This document shows positions 1 through 8,462 of a stretch of 64,000 nt of DNA, piece by piece. Within the stretch, counting starts at the first letter, position 1. Each line of letters begins with the position of its first letter. Under the pieces are notes generated by a model. The model saw nothing but the letters and a program-made list of their open reading frames with translations, did no database searches and had not been told where the DNA came from. The position numbers and the translations under genes were made by a program. This DNA is from Sebaldella termitidis ATCC 33386. GTDB taxonomy: Bacteria; Fusobacteriota; Fusobacteriia; Fusobacteriales; Leptotrichiaceae. The stretch lies in contig NC_013517.1 of the NCBI RefSeq assembly GCF_000024405.1, positions 3,689,989 to 3,753,988 of the forward strand, in the 5' to 3' direction.

Positions 1-185
1 CACTACAGACAAAGGCCAACAATATTATGTCGGTTATTTGGAACATCGGATTATTTCCGGCTATAAAATATATTCTTACAAAGCAGGGTATTGATGTCGG
101 AACTGCAAGAAAACCTTTTATTCAATTAACAGATGAAGAGAAAAAAATAATCGACAAAGTAATTGCTGAAAATTTATGTAATTAA
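1..185 (+). CDS. DapA/NanA-family lyase, C-terminal fragment
   Basis: Only the last 60 codons are inside the window (reading frame starting at base 3, stop at 183-185). The residues match the C-terminal helices of the dihydrodipicolinate synthase / N-acetylneuraminate lyase family: a KYILTKQGIDVGTARKP segment followed by a helix with LTDEEKKIIDKVIAE. Members are class I (Schiff-base) aldolases that make or split pyruvate-containing compounds. The catalytic lysine and YxxxP motifs are off the left edge, so the substrate cannot be named. It lies 40 bp upstream of the solute-binding protein gene in the same direction and is probably in the same operon. Confidence 0.75.
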   Translation, partial: LQTKANNIMSVIWNIGLFPAIKYILTKQGIDVGTARKPFIQLTDEEKKIIDKVIAENLCN

Positions 186-225
186 GGAATCCTGTTAATT
201 GATAAAAAGAAAGGAATGAAGTATA

Positions 226-1359
226 ATGGGTATAAAATTAAAAGGAATAACATGGGCGCATACCAGAGGGTATGTTCCTATGGTTGCCACAGCACAAAGA
301 TTTAACGAACTTAATCCGGAAATTGAAATAGAATGGGAAAAACGCTCTCTCAGAGATTTTGAAAATGCTCCTGTGGAACAATTGGCTGAAAAATATGACT
401 TACTGATTATTGATCATCCGTGGGCTGGATTTGCATCAAAAAACGGCGTTTTAATTCCGCTTGAAAAATATTTATCCAAAGATTTTTTAGATGATCAGCT
501 TAAAAATTCCGTTGGCCAGTCTCATTTGAGCTATAATTTTGACGGGTTTCAGAGTGCCTTGGCTGTTGATGCCGCCTGTCCAGTTTGTGTTTACAGACCT
601 AAATACTTTGCTGATAAAAATCTGCCTAAAGACTGGAATGAATTATTGGAATTAGCGAAAACAGGTATAGTTATTTTTGCAGGACAGCCGATTTATCTAT
701 TGATGGATTTCTACATGCTCTGTTCTACATTAAGTGATAACCTGTTTAAAACAGATAAAGTTATTGATGATGATACTGGTATTTTGGTATTAGAAAAGAT
801 GCGGGAGCTTGCCGGTTACTGTACAAAAGAAATTTTCAGCTGGAATACAATAAAAGTTAATGAAATTCTGTCTTCAGAATCGGATTATTATTACTGCCCT
901 TATGTTTACGGCTTTTCCAATTATTCAAGAGCCGGATATGCCAGGCATATTTTGAAAGCTGGCGATATCATTCAATATGAGGGAAGACAAATGAGTGCTG
1001 TATTAGGCGGAACAGGTTTGGCAGTTTCGAGCAAATGCAGGAATATTGGCGCTGCAATAAAATATGTTGAATTCACCGCTTCCAAAGAAATTCAAAAAAC
1101 TTTGTTATTTGATAACGGCGGACAGCCGGGACACAGAGAAGCCTGGCTTGATAATGAAGTCAACAGAAGAAGTCTGAATTTCTTCAAGGATACACTCAAA
1201 ACACTTGATAATTCTTATTTAAGACCACGTTATGACGGCTATTTATATTTTCAGGATAATGCCGGAGAGATAGTCAGAGATTTTATTAAAGACGGCGGAA
1301 ATGTTAAAGACACTTTAGAGAAGATAAACAGTTTATATAAAAAATCTAGGAGTAAATAA
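226..1359 (+). CDS. Family 1 solute-binding-like protein without signal peptide
   Basis: 377 residues with the fold signature of family 1 extracellular solute-binding proteins: an early TWAHTRGYVPMVATAQRF helix, a YDLLIIDHPW hinge strand and C-terminal helices. The odd point is the N-terminus. It starts MGIKLKGITW with no hydrophobic signal or lipobox, so the product should stay in the cytoplasm. The start is supported by AAAGGA ten bases upstream. The next gene begins one base after its stop, so it is translationally tied to two CoA-transferases and a MaoC hydratase, with no permease or ATPase nearby. I infer a cytosolic binding or sensor role for the substrate of that pathway; transport is unlikely. 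Confidence 0.7.
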   Translation: MGIKLKGITWAHTRGYVPMVATAQRFNELNPEIEIEWEKRSLRDFENAPVEQLAEKYDLLIIDHPWAGFASKNGVLIPLEKYLSKDFLDDQLKNSVGQSHLSYNFDGFQSALAVDAACPVCVYRPKYFADKNLPKDWNELLELAKTGIVIFAGQPIYLLMDFYMLCSTLSDNLFKTDKVIDDDTGILVLEKMRELAGYCTKEIFSWNTIKVNEILSSESDYYYCPYVYGFSNYSRAGYARHILKAGDIIQYEGRQMSAVLGGTGLAVSSKCRNIGAAIKYVEFTASKEIQKTLLFDNGGQPGHREAWLDNEVNRRSLNFFKDTLKTLDNSYLRPRYDGYLYFQDNAGEIVRDFIKDGGNVKDTLEKINSLYKKSRSK

Positions 1360-1360
1360 G

Positions 1361-2530
1361 ATGAATTTATTAGATGGTATTATTGTTTTAGACTTTAGTC
1401 AATATCTGGCCGGCCCTTCAGCGACTTTAAGATTAGCTGATTTAGGTGCCAGAGTTATTAAAATCGAAAGAGTTAACGGCGGAGACGGCAGCCGGTCTAT
1501 GCAGCTTAAAAATCTGACTGTTGATAATGACAGTTTACTATTTCATACAATAAACAGAAATAAAGAAAGCTTTACCTGTGATCTTAAAAATAAAAATGAC
1601 CTGAAAATGGTCAAAAGGCTTATTGCTAAAGCTGATGTCATGGTGGAAAATTTCAGACCGGGAGTTATGGACAAAATAGGTTTAGGCTACGATATAGTGA
1701 AAGAAATTAATCCGAAAATTATATACGGTACTGTTACGGGATACGGGTCAGAAGGTCCGTGGGCTAAAAAGCCCGGTCAGGATTTACTTTTACAGTCTAT
1801 GTCAGGTCTAACATGGCTGAATGGCAACAGCGACCAGCCTCCTATGCCGTTTGCTCTGAGTATAACCGATATTTATACCGGAGTCCATTTGTCAGAAGGA
1901 ATTTTAGCCTGTTTATTCAGAAGATTTAAAACGGGAAAAGGCGGACTGGTTCAGGTAAGCCTGCTCGAATCCATTCTTGATATGCAGTTTGAAGTTATTA
2001 CAACATATCTTAATGACGGAAAAAAGGCTCCTAAGAGATCAAGCTATAATAATGCACATGCATATTTAAGCGCTCCTTATGGTATTTATGAAACATCTGA
2101 TGATTATATTGCATTAGCTATGGGATCTGTCTTAGAGTTAGGAGAAATTTTAGGTATTACAGAACTGAAACAATATAGTAATACTGAAAGCTGGTTTGAC
2201 AGCAGAGATGAGATAAAACAGCTAATCGGTGATAAGCTTAAAACAAACACTGCTGAATACTGGCTGGATATACTAAAAAAGTCCGGTTATTGGTGTTCGG
2301 ATGTCCTAAACTGGCAGCAGCTTTTAGAATCAGAAGGATTCAAAATTTTAGATTTTATTCAAAATATCAAAAGACCAAATAGTCAAGATATTTTCACTAC
2401 CAGATGTCCGATTAAGATAAACGGAAAAAATTTAAAATCTGCTAAATGGGCACCTAAATTAGGTGAAAATACAGAAAGTATTATTGAAGAATTCAAATTA
2501 AGAGGTGAAATTCAAAATGAAACCACTTGA
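1361..2530 (+). CDS. Class III CoA-transferase (CaiB/BaiF/Frc family)
   Basis: 389 residues, the usual length for family III CoA-transferases, which move CoA between carboxylic acids through an aspartyl anhydride. The N-terminal [20 protein letters not shown] block, the [20 protein letters not shown] block and the [14 protein letters not shown] block are all typical. Asp170, in [14 protein letters not shown], sits where the catalytic Asp169 of formyl-CoA transferase is found. The gene starts one base after the upstream binding-protein stop and overlaps the next CoA-transferase by 14 bp. The two are clear paralogues. The acid substrate cannot be read from sequence. Confidence 0.9.
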   Translation: MNLLDGIIVLDFSQYLAGPSATLRLADLGARVIKIERVNGGDGSRSMQLKNLTVDNDSLLFHTINRNKESFTCDLKNKNDLKMVKRLIAKADVMVENFRPGVMDKIGLGYDIVKEINPKIIYGTVTGYGSEGPWAKKPGQDLLLQSMSGLTWLNGNSDQPPMPFALSITDIYTGVHLSEGILACLFRRFKTGKGGLVQVSLLESILDMQFEVITTYLNDGKKAPKRSSYNNAHAYLSAPYGIYETSDDYIALAMGSVLELGEILGITELKQYSNTESWFDSRDEIKQLIGDKLKTNTAEYWLDILKKSGYWCSDVLNWQQLLESEGFKILDFIQNIKRPNSQDIFTTRCPIKINGKNLKSAKWAPKLGENTESIIEEFKLRGEIQNETT

Positions 2531-3686
2531 AGGAATAACAGTTTTAGACTTTAGCCAGTTTCTTTCAGGACCTTCTGCATCCTTAAGACTGGCTGATCTG
2601 GGAGCTGAAGTTATTAAAATCGAAAAAACTGGTAATGGCGATATCTGCAGACAGCTATATGTCACAAATGTAAAAATTGACGGCGAGAGTTCAATTTTTC
2701 ATACAATTAACAGAAATAAAGATGGTATATCCATTGATCTAAAAAACGATGATGAATATAATAAGCTTATACCATTAATTGAAAAAGCCGACATAATAAT
2801 TATTAATTTCAGACCCGGTGTTTCAAAAAAACTAAAACTGGACTATGAAAGAATTAAAAAAATAAACCCGAAAATTATCTATGCTGAAATTACCGGATAT
2901 GGAAAAGAAGGACCGTGGAAAGATTTAGCAGGACAGGATTTACTGGTGCAGTCTATTTCCGGTTTAAGCTATCTAAACGGCAACAGTAATCAGCCTCCGA
3001 CACCTTTCGGCTTATCAGTGGCTGATATGTTTGCCGGGCAGCATCTGGTTCAGGGAATTCTGGGAAGTCTGGTAAAAAGAGAAATAAAAGGTGAAGGTTC
3101 TTTAATAGAGGTTAGTTTATTAGAATCAATTTTGGATATCCAGTTTGAGTTGTTCACCACATTTCTTAATGATGGAAATGAGCTTCCTGAAAGAAGCAGT
3201 ATAAATAATGCGAATGCGTATATAGGAGCACCTTACGGAATATATGAAACATCAGACGGATATATTGCTTTAGCTATGGTTCCTGTTACATATTTGGGAG
3301 AATTAATATCCTGCAGAGAATTAGAAGAATATACAGATCCCAAAACCTGGTCAACCAAAAGAGATGAGATAAAATCTATCCTCGTTTCTCATTTGAAAAC
3401 AGAGACTACTTCTTATTGGTTATAAATTTTAGAAAAAGCTGATATTTGGTGTTCAGATGTGTACAGCTGGGATAAGCTGTTTGAAACTGACGGTTTCAAA
3501 CAGTTAAATATGATTCAAAAAATTAAAGTCAACAGTGAAGTCGAAATAGAAACTACAAGATGTCCTATCAGAATAGACAAAGAACTGTATACAAGCCAAA
3601 AAGGTTCGCCAAAAATCGGTGAACATAACACAAAATATCTTTGTAAGGAAAGAGGTAATAAAAATGGAAAAAGAAATTTATTATGA
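2517..3686 (+). pseudogene. Second class III CoA-transferase, interrupted by an in-frame TAA
   Basis: Tandem paralogue of the preceding gene. I place the start at the ATG at 2517, after AGAGGTGAA, because [20 protein letters not shown] then aligns with the first copy; a GTG at 2505 is also open. Asp170 ([11 protein letters not shown]) is kept. The frame stops with TAA at 3423-3425 after residue 302, then continues in the same frame to 3686 with residues that align with the C-terminus of the first copy (WCSDV, ETTRCPIRI, SPKIGEH). A single change from GAA to TAA explains it. Either this is a recent nonsense mutation (truncated product about 302 residues) or a sequencing error. The 3' end overlaps the MaoC start by 23 bp. 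Confidence 0.85.
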
Positions 3687-4107
3687 GGATTATGTTGTCG
3701 GCGACAGCAGAAAAACTTACGGAAGAACTGTTACAGAGACTGATATAGTTATACATGCCGGACAGACTGGTGATTTTTTCCCTCATCATATGGATAAAGA
3801 ATGGTGTAAAACAACTGATTTTAAACAAAGGATAGCTCATGGGACTTTAACATTTAGTATTGGTGTCGGTATGACAGCCAATGTTATAAATCCGGCTGCA
3901 TTTTCTTACGGATATGACAGATTAAGATTTTTAGCCCCTGTTTTTATAGGGGATACAATTACTGTCAAGGTAACTATTAAAGAAAAAAGAGATCATCCTA
4001 AAAGAGAAAATATGGGATTTGTTATAGAATTAGTAGAAATTTTTAATCAGGATCAAAAACTTGTATTAGTTTGCGAGCACTTGCTTTTATGTCAGAAAAA
4101 AGGTTAG
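3664..4107 (+). CDS. MaoC-like (R)-specific enoyl-CoA hydratase
   Basis: 147 residues from the ATG at 3664, preceded by AAAGAGGT; an earlier in-frame ATG at 3619 lacks a ribosome site and would add a non-homologous tail. A single hot-dog domain carries the hydratase-2 motif: [13 protein letters not shown] followed by [16 protein letters not shown], with the Asp and His needed to add water to a trans-2-enoyl-CoA. It closes the operon and overlaps the end of the broken CoA-transferase. With the CoA-transferases and the aldolase-type gene it suggests activation, hydration and cleavage of a small unsaturated acid in the cytoplasm; this pathway is an inference. Confidence 0.85.
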   Translation: MEKEIYYEDYVVGDSRKTYGRTVTETDIVIHAGQTGDFFPHHMDKEWCKTTDFKQRIAHGTLTFSIGVGMTANVINPAAFSYGYDRLRFLAPVFIGDTITVKVTIKEKRDHPKRENMGFVIELVEIFNQDQKLVLVCEHLLLCQKKG

Positions 4108-4172
4108 TACTAATAAAACCGGTGTTTGAAATTCCGGGTAAAATCTAAAATAATCAATATAATTAATTATGT

Positions 4173-4199
4173 ACAGGGATTTCCATCCCTGTTTTTTTA
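4173..4199 (+). terminator. Intrinsic terminator of the CoA-transferase operon
   Basis: Perfect 8-bp stem ACAGGGAT / ATCCCTGT with a TTCC loop, followed by a run of seven T. It lies 65 bp after the MaoC stop. Confidence 0.85.
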
Positions 4200-4292
4200 A
4201 TGTTATCAATTAAAAGAAATATCTTTCGTATACTGATTACTTTTCAGTCGTAAACTCTCTTTTTATTTCACTTATTAAGGATTAATAATACA

Positions 4293-4321
4293 AAAGTACG
4301 GTTTCAGGATAGCCGTACTTT
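4293..4321. repeat. Dispersed hairpin repeat, copy A
   Basis: AAAGTACGG, an 11-base loop, then CCGTACTTT: a perfect 9-bp stem. Two related copies are at 21575 and 49131. All three lie just beyond the 3' end of a minus-strand gene, so they could serve as terminators as well as being repeats. The rest of 4200-4454 shows no gene. Confidence 0.65.
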
Positions 4322-4454
4322 CTATATTTATTATATTGAATTTTCAATTATTTAACCGTAATTACAGCAGGCTGACTCCATTTTTAGAAGCAGGAAGTCA
4401 GTTTGATGCTTTATTTTCTTATGATAATATATTTGATTTTAATATTCTAAATCA

Positions 4455-5813
4455 TTATTTTATTTTCTGTATTGCGGGCGGAGTCCATGAACCATTTCTC
4501 ACTACTTCTTTTGGTACGTATAATCTAAATGTTAATACGAATTCTCTCCCTTTTTCTGTTGGAATCCAGTTTTCTCTAAAAGCTCCTTTGGGAAGCTCCG
4601 GCCCTGCCCAGATAGTCAGCGATCCGTCTTTATTTTTATTCAGCTTAGTCATATTATTCACATTATATTTATTTAATGCATTTTTTGCTACATGATAGTC
4701 AGGAGTATTATACAGTGTTATAGACCAAAATGCATCAGCCATTAAATCTGGAAGTTCATCTTTTGAAAATACTATTTTATATGTATTATTTCCATTTAAC
4801 AATTGATTCGACCCTGCATCTTTTGTTCCGCCAAAATAGATTGCTTCATTTGTTGTATTAGCCCAAATACCGCCAAAATTAATAGAATCACGCAATACAA
4901 TATCATCTCCGAAATTTCCAGCTCCGTAGGTAGCAACCCAGCCATCTTTTTCAACACCATAACTCGTTGTTTTTTTCATAAATTCAGGAATTGTTTTTGT
5001 TTGTATGATATTTTCAATATATTTTTTAGCTTCATCGGAGCTTTTCATATAATCCGCCACTTTTTTCACTGTTTTCTGATATTCAGGTGCTTTAGGCATA
5101 GAATCAGGATATGATTTCAGTACTTCATCTACTTTTAGGAATATATCCGCTCCTATTAATTTCGAGTTGCTAAAATCCGGTATATTTACTACAGGTTCTA
5201 TCTTTATACCTGCAGGTGCTTCCAGAGTAAATCTCTTCTGCAGTCTCACCGCTTCATCCGGGGTTCCTTTTAGCTCCACACGTGCCAGCATTTTTACCTT
5301 ATTAAACGGCACCTCTACTTTCAAAGCATCCTTTGGAATATTTTTAGGATTGCTTCCTTTCAGCACTATGGCAAATTTACCGTATGGATGCTTGGGATAG
5401 GTTCTTTCATTTATATTTGCCACGACTTCTCCCCAGCCGTCCAAAAGCTGCACTGTATAATAACGGTCTTTTATTTCCGGTACGTTCAGAATAACTCCGT
5501 TGTTTTTATCCACAGCTACCCAGGACTCCAGATATACTACATCCAGATTCGGATTTGCGAATTCAGTCAATCCGGGAGTATTATACTTTATTTTATTATA
5601 ATTATTTTTTTCTATATTTACATCCTGATTCTCCTGTCTTATCACTAAATACCGCCCTAATAAATACAGATAACTGTCTGTTACTTCTTTCTCTGTAGGC
5701 TGTACAGCGGAAAAACTTGGAAAAGTTAATAAAAACAGTATTCCTGATATCCAAATTTTGAAAATATTTTTTTTAATAATTTCTGTTTTTTTTATAAAAT
5801 TATCGGCTCTCAT
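4455..5813 (-). CDS. Exported DUF1254/DUF1214 protein
   Basis: About 452 residues. I prefer the second ATG (5813, MRADNF), because AAGGAG is seven bases ahead of it but only one base ahead of the first ATG at 5819. Residues about 15-35 form a signal peptide ending near SFSA. The N-terminal DUF1254 part holds NPNLDVVYLESWVAVDKN and YYTVQLLDGWGE; the C-terminal DUF1214 part holds DAFWSITLYNTPDYHV and LPKGAFRENWIPTEKG. The family is common in the periplasm of Gram-negative bacteria; its function is not established. It lies 12 bp downstream of the HAD gene and is probably co-transcribed from the promoter at 6954-6982. Confidence 0.85.
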   Translation of the reverse strand: MRADNFIKKTEIIKKNIFKIWISGILFLLTFPSFSAVQPTEKEVTDSYLYLLGRYLVIRQENQDVNIEKNNYNKIKYNTPGLTEFANPNLDVVYLESWVAVDKNNGVILNVPEIKDRYYTVQLLDGWGEVVANINERTYPKHPYGKFAIVLKGSNPKNIPKDALKVEVPFNKVKMLARVELKGTPDEAVRLQKRFTLEAPAGIKIEPVVNIPDFSNSKLIGADIFLKVDEVLKSYPDSMPKAPEYQKTVKKVADYMKSSDEAKKYIENIIQTKTIPEFMKKTTSYGVEKDGWVATYGAGNFGDDIVLRDSINFGGIWANTTNEAIYFGGTKDAGSNQLLNGNNTYKIVFSKDELPDLMADAFWSITLYNTPDYHVAKNALNKYNVNNMTKLNKNKDGSLTIWAGPELPKGAFRENWIPTEKGREFVLTFRLYVPKEVVRNGSWTPPAIQKIK

Positions 5814-5842
5814 AGGCATTCTCCTTAATATAGTTATTTATA

Positions 5843-6826
5843 TCAAAATATTTCTTTCCAGTCATTTTTCATGCTAACCACATTCCATTTATATTTATCA
5901 GCCCAATTCAAAGAAATATTGTTCTTTTCGCCGTATTTAAATTCACGTTTATCATCATCATGATTTATTAATACCTGCAAAGTTTTATAATTTTTATTTC
6001 CATTTTGAGAGTAACGAAGCATGTATATATCTCCGCCGGCTCCCACATTTCCAACTGAAATAACAGGTGCTTTCCCAATAATCAGGGCTATATTTGCTGC
6101 TTTTTCCCTGCCGTCGTTATATGAGTTTAATTCAGGTTCTAAAATCATCTCTCCTGTAGCCTCGTTATAGCTGTATTTATTGGACGAACCTATCACATTT
6201 TCTGAATCTATGCCGTATAGTTCTTTGCTCATCCCTCTCATAAAATCCACTGTTCCGCCTGAACAGATATAAACCTTAAATTTATTCTTCTGCAAATATT
6301 TTATGAGTTCTATCTGCGGTTTATAAACTATCTTATCTATAGTTTTGTTTAAATGCGGATATGTAGTCTTAAAAACAAAATCTTTAACTTCTTCTCTCAG
6401 CTGTCTCTCACTTATATTTGTCAAGGTTTTCAATGTCAGGCTTATTACTTCATCTTCATTTGCAGTTTTCAAATACTCATTATCTCCTGTCACAATAGCT
6501 TTAAACGGTTGTTTTTCCAGCAGACTTTTATCGCTTTCAGCCATTTCCTTTACCTTCTCGATAGAAAACAATATCTGAATTAACGGTTTTTCAGGTACCA
6601 GTGTTCCATCATTATCAAAGGTTGCTATTCTGTCTTCTTCCGGAATATAATAAGGACTTTTTTCATTAACTGCATTCTCTACATAGTTTATAATGTTTCT
6701 TTTTGTATTTGTATTATTCCAGCTGGGCAAAGGATCTGCCTGTTCACTGATCCCCATCATGAAAAAAACTGTAACAAACAAAATCCATTTTATTTTTATC
6801 AGCATAAGCAGGTACTTCCTTTTCAT
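5843..6826 (-). CDS. Exported HAD-superfamily phosphatase-like protein
   Basis: About 327 residues from the ATG at 6826; the frame stays open to a TTG at 6868, and no strong ribosome site settles the start. A short basic stretch and a hydrophobic segment (IKWILFVTVFFMMGIS) form a signal peptide. The mature part has DPLPSWN near its start, the HAD motif I ATFDNDGTL, motif II ICSGGT, and motif III/IV GREKAANIALIIGKAPVISVGN. HAD enzymes of this subfamily are predicted periplasmic phosphohydrolases. The pairing with a DUF1254 protein suggests one periplasmic module; the substrate is unknown. Confidence 0.85.
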   Translation of the reverse strand: MKRKYLLMLIKIKWILFVTVFFMMGISEQADPLPSWNNTNTKRNIINYVENAVNEKSPYYIPEEDRIATFDNDGTLVPEKPLIQILFSIEKVKEMAESDKSLLEKQPFKAIVTGDNEYLKTANEDEVISLTLKTLTNISERQLREEVKDFVFKTTYPHLNKTIDKIVYKPQIELIKYLQKNKFKVYICSGGTVDFMRGMSKELYGIDSENVIGSSNKYSYNEATGEMILEPELNSYNDGREKAANIALIIGKAPVISVGNVGAGGDIYMLRYSQNGNKNYKTLQVLINHDDDKREFKYGEKNNISLNWADKYKWNVVSMKNDWKEIF

Positions 6827-6953
6827 AAGTTTTTTTATACGACTGCCTGTTATTACTTGGATTACCAATCAAAATCGTTACTCAGAACTATTATTATAAA
6901 AATCAGATTCTAACATTTCATAATAACATTTTCATATACAAGATTCTAATTGA

Positions 6954-6982
6954 GTTATAACAAAATTTATTTTAAAAGTCAA
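6954..6982 (-). promoter_or_regulatory. Promoter of the HAD/DUF1254 operon
   Basis: Read on the minus strand: TTGACT, 17-bp spacer, TATAAC. It is flanked by an inverted repeat (CTAATTG overlapping the -35, CAATTAG after the -10). The same layout and much of the same sequence, including AATTTTGTTATAA, occur at 31379-31407 ahead of the alkylsulfatase. The remaining gap up to 7110 holds nothing else I recognise. Confidence 0.65.
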
Positions 6983-7110
6983 TTAGTTTATTAAAGTATT
7001 TTTCCAAAAACCGTATAATTATTTCAAAACCACTGTAAAAACTGAACTTTTTACTATTTTAAATTTGTTTCTTTTTATTCTCTGCTATTATAATTTTTTA
7101 TAATTTTAAT

Positions 7111-7914
7111 TTATTCGATTTTATGAAGTTCAAGTACTTCATCCCATATTTTTCTTATTTCTGTTGTTTGAAAGTAATTAAAGAAAGCTGTCGGATTTGG
7201 CAAATTTTCATCTTTCATTATTTCTGTTTGTGTTAGCCTTCTCCCATATATTTTATAATATTCAAATAAAATATTCCCTAAATATTGTTTTGTATACTTC
7301 GTATTTCTTTCACACCGTTTTTGAAACCCCGCCAGTTCTCTCAAATTATTCATATTTGTAAATCTTATTCCTAATACTGATTTAGAATATGGAAATCCAT
7401 ATTTTTTCAAATCTGTGAAACTGGCTCCATATATTATTTTTCCTACTTTCATAGATACATTTCTGTAAAAATTTATTATTTCTTCATTTGTATCCGTGAC
7501 TTTATTCAATTCTCTTTTCGGTTTTTCTCCAAGAAAAATCAGAAATTTATTCCAGCTTCCAAATCGAATTCTGATAGAATCCACTCCAATTCCTGTTTCC
7601 TGTTTCATTAATTTTGAAGTTACATTGCCATACATTGCTTTTACTCTGGTGTAAGCTTCAATAATTTCACTGTCTGAATATGAAGAAATTCTGATTTTTA
7701 TTCCGAATATATCCTCTAATTCTTTTTTCGTCCAAATTTTTTTTATTGATTTATAACTTGGCATTCCTTCTAAAATTTCTATTTGAGACATATATTTCAG
7801 TTCTCCGTGTTTTATTTTCTCCTTTATTAAATTCTGGAGTTCTTTTTTATTCTTACTTAAATTTTTCCCAAAATTTTTCTTTGATTTTAGTTTTTCTTTA
7901 TTTGTTTGTTCCAT
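7111..7914 (-). CDS. DNA-binding-like protein with homing-endonuclease-associated repeats
   Basis: 267 residues, no signal peptide, very Lys-rich N-terminus (about residues 1-40). From about residue 80 there are three units of about 50-55 residues resembling the HNH/homing-endonuclease-associated repeat, a small helical DNA-binding module: the clearest has IIEAYTRVKAMYGNVT and ends IRIRFGSWNKFLIFLG. The later two are weaker (ending IRFTNMNNLRELAGF and NYFQTTEIRKIWDEVL). No HNH or other nuclease motif is visible. The gene stands alone behind a consensus promoter and a palindrome matching the sites near the TetR gene at 32 kb. I infer a stand-alone DNA-binding protein; the function is unknown. 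Confidence 0.55.
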   Translation of the reverse strand: MEQTNKEKLKSKKNFGKNLSKNKKELQNLIKEKIKHGELKYMSQIEILEGMPSYKSIKKIWTKKELEDIFGIKIRISSYSDSEIIEAYTRVKAMYGNVTSKLMKQETGIGVDSIRIRFGSWNKFLIFLGEKPKRELNKVTDTNEEIINFYRNVSMKVGKIIYGASFTDLKKYGFPYSKSVLGIRFTNMNNLRELAGFQKRCERNTKYTKQYLGNILFEYYKIYGRRLTQTEIMKDENLPNPTAFFNYFQTTEIRKIWDEVLELHKIE

Positions 7915-7982
7915 GTTTTCACCACCGATTTATCGAACCGGGAAACATAAAAAAATATGCTCCTCAATTCCTTTCTATAAAA

Positions 7983-7997
7983 TAGAACAATGATCTA
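7983..7997. promoter_or_regulatory. TAGAAC-type operator, site 1
   Basis: TAGAACAATGATCTA. It starts 8 nt downstream of the -10 element (8006-8011, minus strand) of the gene at 7111-7914, over the expected start site. Confidence 0.6.
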
Positions 7998-8005
7998 TAA
8001 TTGTA

Positions 8006-8034
8006 ATTATATTATTTTCAATTTAATTTGTCAA
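8006..8034 (-). promoter_or_regulatory. Consensus promoter of the repeat-protein gene
   Basis: Read on the minus strand: TTGACA, 17-bp spacer, TATAAT, a perfect sigma-70 match. It lies about 90 bp upstream of the coding start, and operator site 1 covers the predicted start of transcription. Confidence 0.75.
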
Positions 8035-8145
8035 CGGAAATTTTATTTTCGTATAATTATAGTTTTTAATTAGGTTTTATCCTATAGAATTTCGGCTTCA
8101 CTTTTTTTATTTTATAAAACCACAAAATATTTTACAATCTTTTTA

Positions 8146-8160
8146 TAGAACATCGATCTA
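8146..8160. promoter_or_regulatory. TAGAAC-type operator, site 2
   Basis: TAGAACATCGATCTA, 7 nt downstream of a TACAAT (8133-8138) on the plus strand. The bases just upstream (AAAATATTTTACAATC) closely match those ahead of the TetR gene (AAAATATTTTATAATC). Confidence 0.55.
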
Positions 8161-8198
8161 AAAGTATCAAATATTATTTTTTATGAAAGAATATACTT

Positions 8199-8387
8199 AT
8201 GACAAAAAAATTAAGAATATATTTCGATACACATGTATACAATAATTCACATCTTAAACTTTATTATATTTTTTTATATTTCAAAAAAATAGAGCTTTTT
8301 ATCACTCTATTTTTACTAATACAATATTATTTATTTATATTTTCGATTATATCCGTCTACTTACTTCCTAAAATCCAAGAAATTTAA
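8199..8387 (+). pseudogene. Possible relic of a second tetR-like gene start
   Basis: An open frame of 62 codons beginning ATGACAAAAAAA, the same first codons as the TetR gene at 32383. It lies 38 bp after operator site 2 (42 bp in the TetR gene) behind a similar AT-rich promoter. The rest of the peptide is hydrophobic and does not resemble a TetR helix-turn-helix, and there is no good ribosome site. I read it as a decayed fragment; a chance ORF cannot be excluded. No other gene is seen between 7915 and 8462. Confidence 0.3.
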
Positions 8388-8462
8388 AACTTCTGTTTTC
8401 CAGCTTTATAATACATTATTTACAGTGTATAGTTAAAATTCAGCCAAGCTCGTATTTTTCAA

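Noticed and set aside
7983-8160. CRISPR-like repeat arrangement of the TAGAAC palindromes
   Set aside because: Only two sites here with irregular distance, and no cas genes; the sites fit operators next to promoters.
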